From assembly GCA_003695725.1 (NCBI GenBank), contig RFHX01000030.1:1-11854 (forward strand): DNA of 11,854 bases. The letters are read 5' to 3'. Positions 6,437-11,854 of this stretch are shown here, in pieces; position 1 is the first letter of the stretch; each line of letters opens with the position of its first letter. The translations under genes were made by a program, and so were the position numbers. The notes under the pieces were generated by a model. It saw nothing but the letters and a program-made list of their open reading frames with translations. It did no database searches and was not told the DNA's origin. Source of the stretch: Candidatus Schekmanbacteria bacterium (GTDB lineage Bacteria > Schekmanbacteria > GWA2-38-11 > J061).

Positions 6437-6739
6437 TCAATATTGAAAATAATAACCGCACCTTCCTCCTACATCTTCAATATCTCTTTCATCTATAGGG
6501 AAAAGACGACAGCTTAGCGGTCTGCCTTTCTTATAAATTCTGCACGAAAGTTGATTTCCGCTTTTATCAAGCAATGGACATTTAAAGCTCATTTCACAAC
6601 ATTTGCCGCACTGAAGACATTTTCCTCGCCTTCTCTTCAATTGCTCTTCAACATATCTTTTCTTGAAACGGACAAGAAAATACCGTCTGACAGTGCCTTT
6701 AAAAATCCATGCCCTTTGGATAATTTCCTTCGTTGTCAT
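6437..6739 (-). CDS. YkgJ-family (UPF0153) cysteine-cluster protein
   Basis: This 100-residue basic protein has eight cysteines in the YkgJ pattern: C41-x2-C44-x2-C47-C48 (CLQCGKCCEM), C54 before PLL, C66 in SCRIYKKGRP, C77 in SCRLFP and C94. The family is annotated as a putative zinc- or iron-chelating cluster protein, with no well-proven general function. The first 40 residues are rich in Lys and Arg and hold no metal motif. The length is typical of small members. ATG at 6739 lacks a clear Shine-Dalgarno. The stop lies 90 nt before the sensor ATG, in the same direction, so it may lead the metal-resistance transcript or be separate; the strong -35 in the gap favours separate control. The gene is divergent from the large activase-dehydratase gene. 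Confidence 0.85.
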   Translation of the reverse strand: MTTKEIIQRAWIFKGTVRRYFLVRFKKRYVEEQLKRRRGKCLQCGKCCEMSFKCPLLDKSGNQLSCRIYKKGRPLSCRLFPIDERDIEDVGGRCGYYFQY

Positions 6740-6816
6740 TTATATATGAGTCCATTTAAAGTGAAAAATAATCAATAATAATTTTTGCTTGTTTAAATAA
6801 CTACTATATACGCAAT

Positions 6817-6843
6817 TTGTCAAGAGAGACAATTTTTATTGTC
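6817..6843. repeat. Triple TTGTC/GACAA inverted-repeat cluster
   Basis: TTGTC (6817-6821), GACAAT (6828-6833) and ATTGTC (6838-6843) form two overlapping palindromes that share the middle arm: TTGTC-6 nt-GACAA and GACAAT-TTTT-ATTGTC. The cluster lies midway in the divergent promoter region, about 190 nt upstream of the activase promoter and about 80 nt upstream of the YkgJ start. Two mutually exclusive pairings or adjacent dimer sites for a regulator are possible. Chance cannot be excluded. Confidence 0.4.
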
Positions 6844-6872
6844 AAAATCGTGGATTTAGAAATCATATCGTA

Positions 6873-6894
6873 TAGAGTGGTGATTTAGAGTGGT
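6873..6894 (+). repeat. Short direct repeat TAGAGTGGT
   Basis: TAGAGTGGT occurs at 6873-6881 and again at 6886-6894, a 13-nt period. A related GTGGATTTAGA lies at 6850-6860. Tandem sites spaced just over one helical turn can bind a regulator, but the units are short and none matches a site that I know. Confidence 0.25.
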
Positions 6895-7028
6895 TATTCT
6901 CTCTTACCCCCATTGAAGAATCTATGAAATAGAAATTTATCACAAATCAATATGGTCTTTACAGTCAAGCTCAACAATGAGTGATGAGGATAGATCCTTT
7001 GAAAACTAATTTTTTTGAAAGATATGAT

Positions 7029-7057
7029 TTGACAGATGAATTTATTGAAATAATAAT
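7029..7057 (+). promoter_or_regulatory. Sigma-70-type promoter for the activase-dehydratase gene
   Basis: A perfect -35 TTGACA (7029-7034) and AATAAT (7052-7057; 5 of 6 positions of TATAAT) are separated by 17 nt. Transcription would start near 7064, leaving a leader of about 87 nt before the ATG at 7151. The leader is mostly A and T and ends with the Shine-Dalgarno GGGAGGGG. Confidence 0.6.
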
Positions 7058-7150
7058 CTAACTTACTTATTATTTATATAGCTTTTTTATTCTATTTTTC
7101 TATATTTTAATTTTTTCTCTGTCTCCATTGCAAGGGAGGGGAATCTGGCT

Positions 7151-10100
7151 ATGATTCGTAAGGATGGAGAAGGGTGTTATTTCGCGGGAATAGATATTGG
7201 TTCGATTTCTGTTAATGTAGCGCTTCTCAACGAAAAAAAAGAAATAATCAAAACTTGGTACCGCCGCTTTCACAGCCATCCAATATCTACAGCAAAAGAA
7301 ATTTTAAAGGAAGCCATATCTTTGTCTCCCAATTCAAAAATAGCCCTATCTGCAACAGGCAGCGGCGGAAAATTAATCAGCAAAGCTCTCGATGTCTTCT
7401 TTTTAAACGAAGTAGTTGCACAGGCAAAAGCTACAGCGCACTTCTACCCCGAGGCAAAAACAATCATAGAAATGGGGGGACAAGATTCGAAACTGATTCT
7501 CATTGAAAATACAATCAACGGCAATGGCTTTAAGATAACTGATTTTGCAACAAATACAATCTGCGCCGCAGGTACCGGCTCCTTTTTAGACCAACAGGCG
7601 AATCGCCTAGGAATTTCCATTGAAGATGAGTTTTCAGAGTTGGCTTTAAAATCAGAAAAGCCGCCCAGAATTGCAGGCCGCTGTTCCGTTTTTGCAAAAA
7701 GCGATATGATTCATCTCCAGCAGATTGGCACCCCTGATTACGATATTGTAGCAGGTCTATGCTACGCCGTTGCAAGAAATTTCAAAAGCAATATTGCCCG
7801 AGGCAAAGAGTTTATCAAGCCCGTTGTTTTTCAAGGAGGAGTTGCAAGCAATAGAGGAATGGTAAAGGCATTCCGCGACATCTTAGAATTGAATGAAGAA
7901 GAATTCATAGTTCACAAATACAATTCAGTCTCAGGCGCAATTGGATCAGCACTGATTCTCTTTGAAGAGAAAGATGAAAATATAAGGTATATAAGTGAAG
8001 AAGAACTTGAAAAATTGAATGAAAAACTAACAGCACTTGAATCAAAACATTTGCCTCCATTGAGTTTGGACAAAAGTGTTTATCTTCACAATCCAAACTA
8101 TCGCTATCCAATCGAAGAAAAAGCCAAAAATGGAAATGGGAAAATAAAGGTGTACCTTGGAATAGATGTCGGTTCAATAAGCACAAATGTAGTGGCAATA
8201 GATGAAAATGGAGAAGTAGTGGCACGCCGCTACCTGATGACAGCTGGAAGACCTATCGAGGCAGTACGCAGAGGACTTGAAGAAATTGGTAATGAGGTAG
8301 GCGATTATGTAGAAGTTGCAGCTGTTGGAACGACAGGTTCAGGAAGATATTTGACAGGAGATTTAGTTGGCGCTGACATCGTTAGAAACGAAATAACGGC
8401 TCAGGCAAAAGGGGCGGCAGCTATTGACCCCGAAGTTGATACGATCTTTGAAATTGGGGGACAGGATTCGAAATACATCAGTCTTACAAACGGTGTTGTT
8501 TCCGATTTCGAGATGAATAAAGTCTGCGCAGCAGGCACCGGATCATTTCTCGAGGAGCAAGCAGAAAAGCTCAATGTAAATATCAAGGAAGATTTCAGCA
8601 AAGTTGCCCTCTCGTCAAAAGCGCCTGTCAAACTTGGTGAAAGATGTACAGTTTTCATCGAATCAGACATTGTCAATCAACAGCAGAAGGGAACAGCAGG
8701 AGAAGACATAGTTTCAGGACTTTCTTATTCCATAGTCTATAACTATCTAAACCGGGTGGTTGGAAACAGAAAAATAGGGAATAAGATTTTCTTTCAAGGG
8801 GGTGTAGCATATAACAAAGGCGTAATTGCGGCATTCGAGAAGGTGCTCAATAAAAAAATAACTGTGCCTCCTCATCACGATGTAACTGGTGCAATAGGAG
8901 TCGCCCTCCTTGCAAAAGAAAACGCTCCTGAGAAGAGCGCTTTTAAGGGCTTTGACCTTTCCAAACGGCAATACACTGTTAAAACCTTCGAATGTAAAGA
9001 TTGCAGCAATCTTTGTGAAATCAGAATGATTAAGATGGAAGGCGAAAAACCGCTCTTTTACGGTTCACGGTGTGAAAAATATGATGTAGACCGTAAGAAG
9101 AAAGACACAAATTTAAAAAACTACTTCAACCTCAGAGAAGAATATCTTCTAAACTCAGGCATTCATAGTATGCCCAAGAAAAAAAGAAAAAGAGTGGGTA
9201 TCCCGCGAATTCTTTATTTCTATGAATTGTTTCCTATGTGGAAAGCCTTCTTCGAAGAGCTTGGTTGTGAAGTCGTTCTCTCATCTCCTACAAACAAATC
9301 AATCATAGAAAGAGGTGTTGAAAATGTTGCGGCAGAAACCTGTTTTCCCATCAAAGTAGCGCATGGACATATCTTGGATTTGTTGGGAAAGGATATAGAT
9401 TACCTTTTTCTGCCAAGTGTTATAAGTCTTTTCAGAGAAAATCAGTCTTTTCGCGAAAATCATACCTGCCCTTATGTGCAGGCATCACCTTACATAATCA
9501 ATGCTTCATTGAACCTTGATAAAAAAAATATCGATCTGCTTCAGCCAGTATTTCATCTTCAAGGCACAGACAACCAGATTAGCAAACCCTTCAAAGAAAT
9601 AGGAAAAAAACTCGGTGTTTCACTCAATGACTATCTGCAAGCTTATCGGGTTGCTATGGATGTGCAAAAAAGATTCTATTCAAACCTTGCTAATTTAGGC
9701 AAAAAATTCCTCGACTCATTGAAAGAAGACGAAAAAGCTCTTGTCATCGTAAGCAGGCCTTACAATGGATTTGATTCGTCAATCAATTTAGGATTGCCTG
9801 AAAAACTTTGCTCCCTTGGGGTAAGGACAATTCCGATGGATTTTCTCCCGTTGAACAGCACAGACATATCTCCTTATCATCCGAATATGTATTGGAAGTC
9901 AGGACAAAGGATTCTCTCTGCGGCGCAATATATTAGAAACCATCCAAACCTCTTCGCCGTTTATATTACCAATTTTGGATGCGGACCAGATTCATTCATC
10001 AGTCACTTCTTTGCCGACATTATGAAAGGTAAACCCTATCTGCAGATAGAAATCGATGAACACAGCGCAGATGCAGGCGTAATTACAAGATGTGAGGCTT

Positions 10101-11362
10101 TCCTCGACAGCCTTGAAAACTATAAACAGAAAACTCCTGCTTCTGTTCGCGCAAGACAAATGATACTAAAACACCTAAAAAATCGAAAACATACCATCTT
10201 TATTCCAAATATGACTGACCACGCCTATGCTATCAAGTCGGCATTCAATTATAATAATGTAGATGCCGAAGTCATCGAGGAATCCGACGATGAAACTGTT
10301 CAACTTGGAAGACAATTCACATCAGGCAAGGAATGCTATCCCTGTATCCTGACAACAGGAGACCTTTTCAAAACAATCAAAAAATCGGGTCTCCCACCGG
10401 AAAGAATAGCCTTTTTTATGCCGTCGGCAGAAGGTCCTTGTAGATTTGGACAGTATCACCAGTTTCAGCGTCTCCTTTTAGATGAAAACGGATACGAAAA
10501 TGTCCCCATCTATTCATTAGAACCCGAAAAATCCTATAGCGACGAAGTATTCGGAAAAGACTTTGACCTTCTTGCATGGGAAGGAATCATTGCCATCGAT
10601 ATCCTCGAAAAAGCCGCAAGGGAAACTCGTCCTTATGAAATAAATAAAGGTGAAACCGATGAGGTCTATCAGCATTGTTTAAGGTATATAACCAATATAC
10701 TAAAATGCAACGGAGACATTGCGCGAGCTCTTGAAATCTGCAGAAAAGAATTCGAAGCAATAAAGGTTGAAAAGAAAAATGGACAAAAACCAAAAATTGG
10801 AATTGTGGGAGAAATCTATATTCGCAGTAACCGTTTTGCCAATCAAAATATTGTGAAAAAAGTTGAAGAATTGGGCGGTGAAGCATGGGTAGCACCTTTG
10901 AGTGAATGGTTCCTGTACAGCAATTATGTCTATAAGAAGAGAAAGCTATTCAGGAAACAATATAAGAATTTACTGAAAACCCATACGAAGGATAGGATTC
11001 AGAAGCTCCTTGAACACAAACTTTACAAAACCTTTGAAGGCTTTCTTGAAAATGGAGATGAGCCGGCTACAGAAACCTTGATAGAGCAGAGCAAAAAATA
11101 TTTAGACCCTTCCTTCGATGGAGAAGCAATACTGAGCGTTGGTAAGGCAATCGATTTTGCAAAAAGAGGATTAAAGGGGATTATCAATGCAATACCCTTC
11201 AGCTGTCTGCCGGGCACAGTGGTAACAGCCATATCAAAAAAACTCAGCGAGGATTTTGGAAATATTCCTTGGCTCAATATTTCATTCGATGGAATGGACG
11301 ATACAGGCACAGAGAATCGGCTCGAGGCATTTATTTATCAAGCCAAAGATTTCAAGGGATAA
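7151..11362 (+). CDS. Giant fused acyl-CoA dehydratase activase / dehydratase-like protein (tandem BadF/HgdC ATPase domains)
   Basis: One 1403-residue chain joins modules usually on separate subunits of 2-hydroxyacyl-CoA dehydratase systems. ATPase domain 1 (about 10-272) has GIDIGSIS (13-20), EMGGQDSK (107-114), CAAGTGSFL with C138, GRCSVF with C178 and FQGGVASNRG (227-236). Domain 2 (about 334-590) repeats them: GIDVGSIS (337-344), EIGGQDSK (434-441), C459, C499 and FQGGVAYNKG. In HgdC-type activators the two equivalent Cys of each subunit hold a dimer-bridging [4Fe-4S] cluster. A cysteine cluster follows (C615, C618, C622, C641), then a DUF2229-like part (about 680-900; AETCFP, C731) and a dehydratase-component-like part (to about 1390; GCGPDSF, GKECYPC with C1062/C1065, EGPCRFGQY, SCLPGT). 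Such fusions are known from anaerobes, but their substrate is unproven. The ATG at 7151 follows GGGAGGGG. It stands alone, with no acyl-CoA genes beside it. Confidence 0.92.
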   Translation: MIRKDGEGCYFAGIDIGSISVNVALLNEKKEIIKTWYRRFHSHPISTAKEILKEAISLSPNSKIALSATGSGGKLISKALDVFFLNEVVAQAKATAHFYPEAKTIIEMGGQDSKLILIENTINGNGFKITDFATNTICAAGTGSFLDQQANRLGISIEDEFSELALKSEKPPRIAGRCSVFAKSDMIHLQQIGTPDYDIVAGLCYAVARNFKSNIARGKEFIKPVVFQGGVASNRGMVKAFRDILELNEEEFIVHKYNSVSGAIGSALILFEEKDENIRYISEEELEKLNEKLTALESKHLPPLSLDKSVYLHNPNYRYPIEEKAKNGNGKIKVYLGIDVGSISTNVVAIDENGEVVARRYLMTAGRPIEAVRRGLEEIGNEVGDYVEVAAVGTTGSGRYLTGDLVGADIVRNEITAQAKGAAAIDPEVDTIFEIGGQDSKYISLTNGVVSDFEMNKVCAAGTGSFLEEQAEKLNVNIKEDFSKVALSSKAPVKLGERCTVFIESDIVNQQQKGTAGEDIVSGLSYSIVYNYLNRVVGNRKIGNKIFFQGGVAYNKGVIAAFEKVLNKKITVPPHHDVTGAIGVALLAKENAPEKSAFKGFDLSKRQYTVKTFECKDCSNLCEIRMIKMEGEKPLFYGSRCEKYDVDRKKKDTNLKNYFNLREEYLLNSGIHSMPKKKRKRVGIPRILYFYELFPMWKAFFEELGCEVVLSSPTNKSIIERGVENVAAETCFPIKVAHGHILDLLGKDIDYLFLPSVISLFRENQSFRENHTCPYVQASPYIINASLNLDKKNIDLLQPVFHLQGTDNQISKPFKEIGKKLGVSLNDYLQAYRVAMDVQKRFYSNLANLGKKFLDSLKEDEKALVIVSRPYNGFDSSINLGLPEKLCSLGVRTIPMDFLPLNSTDISPYHPNMYWKSGQRILSAAQYIRNHPNLFAVYITNFGCGPDSFISHFFADIMKGKPYLQIEIDEHSADAGVITRCEAFLDSLENYKQKTPASVRARQMILKHLKNRKHTIFIPNMTDHAYAIKSAFNYNNVDAEVIEESDDETVQLGRQFTSGKECYPCILTTGDLFKTIKKSGLPPERIAFFMPSAEGPCRFGQYHQFQRLLLDENGYENVPIYSLEPEKSYSDEVFGKDFDLLAWEGIIAIDILEKAARETRPYEINKGETDEVYQHCLRYITNILKCNGDIARALEICRKEFEAIKVEKKNGQKPKIGIVGEIYIRSNRFANQNIVKKVEELGGEAWVAPLSEWFLYSNYVYKKRKLFRKQYKNLLKTHTKDRIQKLLEHKLYKTFEGFLENGDEPATETLIEQSKKYLDPSFDGEAILSVGKAIDFAKRGLKGIINAIPFSCLPGTVVTAISKKLSEDFGNIPWLNISFDGMDDTGTENRLEAFIYQAKDFKG

Positions 11363-11668
11363 AATATCTTTATTTCCCCTCTCTCTTTTGAAGGATACAA
11401 CTAACTATTCTTCCGGTAATGAACTATGTAGGCAAGTTCACCAATATGCGATGAGAAATGACTTTTCCACGAATTTGGTTGATACAACTCATCTATGACG
11501 CAGAGGGTAGGTTTAGTGTCAGCCGTTGTAATCGGCATTATGATTTTTATGATATGGCAGTTTCAGTCGATTCAAAATGAGCCGTAATATTTTTATTGGA
11601 TTGATCATTGAACAGAAAAACTCACCTCAAGATGAATTGGTTGAGAACTTGAAAGATAAAAATGCTAT
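11363..11668. other. Intergenic stretch without a confident gene
   Basis: No hairpin with a T-tract was found after the activase stop. Several short frames compete. On the plus strand, ATG 11495 to 11587 gives a 30-residue peptide with one hydrophobic segment (GLVSAVVIGIMIFMIW). ATG 11577 to 11687 gives 36 residues and overlaps the end of the minus-strand gene tail. A 45-codon minus-strand frame is listed separately. None has a good Shine-Dalgarno, and at most one can be real. A degraded gene is a fair alternative. Confidence 0.4.
11401..11538 (-). CDS. Doubtful small ORF or gene remnant
   Basis: A 45-codon minus-strand frame from an ATG at 11538 to a TAG at 11401-11403, containing DELYQPNSWKSHF and SSHIGELAYIVHYRKNS. 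It has balanced, protein-like composition with Trp, Tyr and His, unlike a typical shadow frame. The HIGELAYI stretch faintly recalls the C-terminal helix of DinB-like proteins, which is too weak to name a family. There is no convincing ribosome-binding site and an in-frame stop lies 8 codons before the ATG, so it may be the C-terminal fragment of a decayed gene. Confidence 0.2.
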   Translation of the reverse strand: MPITTADTKPTLCVIDELYQPNSWKSHFSSHIGELAYIVHYRKNS

Positions 11669-11854
11669 TTATAGTGGATCTCCTTGAAGCGAAAATTCAT
11701 ACCGCTTCTTGCCAAGACATTTGAGTCGGTCGCTAACAACAGGACTTCGCAGAAAAATCTCACTTGCAGGATAGAAATACCAAACAACTTTTCCCTTTTT
11801 TATGTATATCTCGCCTCCTGAAATATAGCGCACTGTCTTTTCCGAAATATAAAA
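11669..11854 (-). CDS. C-terminal part of an unrecognised gene, cut by the window end
   Basis: The minus-strand frame starting at the last base of the window stays open for 61 codons and ends at a TAA (11669-11671). It contains SGGEIYIKKGKVVWYFYP, then EIFLRSPVVSDRLKCLGKKR, and ends FSLQGDPL. Basic, aromatic and hydrophobic residues alternate as in real coding sequence, and there is no Met, so the start lies beyond the window. The GEIYIKKGKVVWYF stretch suggests a beta-hairpin. No family is recognised. It converges on the activase gene about 300 nt away. Confidence 0.55.
   Translation of the reverse strand, partial: FYISEKTVRYISGGEIYIKKGKVVWYFYPASEIFLRSPVVSDRLKCLGKKRYEFSLQGDPL

Larger units (their letters stand above)
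6740..7150. other. Divergent intergenic region between the YkgJ and activase genes
   Basis: The 411 nt are AT-rich and contain no ORF that I can support; the longest ATG frame I noticed on the plus strand, near 6977, ends after ten codons. The region holds an inverted-repeat cluster (6817-6843), a short direct repeat (6873-6894), a good promoter (7029-7057) and, just before the activase start, the Shine-Dalgarno GGGAGGGG (7134-7141). No riboswitch or tRNA fold was recognised. Confidence 0.6.

Noticed and set aside
6436-6447. TTCAATATTGAA palindrome at the YkgJ stop as another operator
   Set aside because: It is a 12-bp AT-rich palindrome lacking the TGAACA half-site and lying over coding sequence; probably chance.
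7058-7150. Riboswitch or attenuator in the activase leader
   Set aside because: The leader is mostly A and T with no stable stem set or known aptamer core that I could find by eye.
11256-11498. 80-codon plus-strand frame overlapping the activase end
   Set aside because: Its first third overlaps the well-supported C-terminus of the activase in another frame, and it has no ribosome-binding site or recognisable features.

Overview
This AT-rich window reads as chromosomal DNA from an uncultured or little-studied bacterium. The one taxon-related clue is the 1403-residue activase/dehydratase fusion, whose families use an oxygen-sensitive iron-sulphur cluster, so an anaerobic lifestyle is likely. 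The sequence alone does not fix the phylum. Alternative start codons (TTG) and weak Shine-Dalgarno sequences are common here. I see no tRNA, rRNA, CRISPR array or intact mobile element.

Left edge (1-720): a possible 26-residue C-terminal gene tail ends at 81 inside a perfect AT-rich hairpin. It is followed by an unrecognised beta-rich 141-residue ORF (272-697) with no convincing start, which may be a 5'-truncated remnant.

Minus-strand block (721-6739), in transcription order: a YkgJ-type cysteine-cluster protein, an ArsR/SmtB-family metal sensor, a 985-residue P1B-2 Zn/Cd/Pb-exporting ATPase, an M20 amidohydrolase and the undecaprenyl-diphosphatase UppP. The sensor and the pump form a readable metal-resistance unit. 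A near-perfect ATATGAAC/TTCATAT-type palindrome lies in front of each gene, so the sensor probably represses both itself and the pump and lets go when Zn, Cd or Pb binds. The sensor carries a complete CzrA-type Asp/His/His/His site and a CadC-like Cys-x-Cys. The pump has three N-terminal metal-binding domains and a C-terminal tail with 35 His and 7 Cys, including three C-x-C-G-H-x-H modules. The M20 and uppP genes are 5 nt apart and probably co-transcribed.

Divergent region (6740-7150): a 411-nt spacer holding an inverted-repeat cluster, a short direct repeat and a good sigma-70-type promoter (TTGACA, 17 nt, AATAAT). It is followed by the strongest Shine-Dalgarno sequence of the window.

Right part (7151-11854): one very large gene fusing two BadF/HgdC-type ATPase domains to a cysteine cluster and 2-hydroxyacyl-CoA-dehydratase-like modules. 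After it come about 300 nt with no confident gene, then the C-terminal 61 codons of an unrecognised minus-strand gene cut by the window end.

The best candidates for something new are the sensor/pump pair, with its mixed metal site and unusual His/Cys tail, and the single-chain activase-dehydratase, in which the usual two-subunit [4Fe-4S] activator may be built from one polypeptide.
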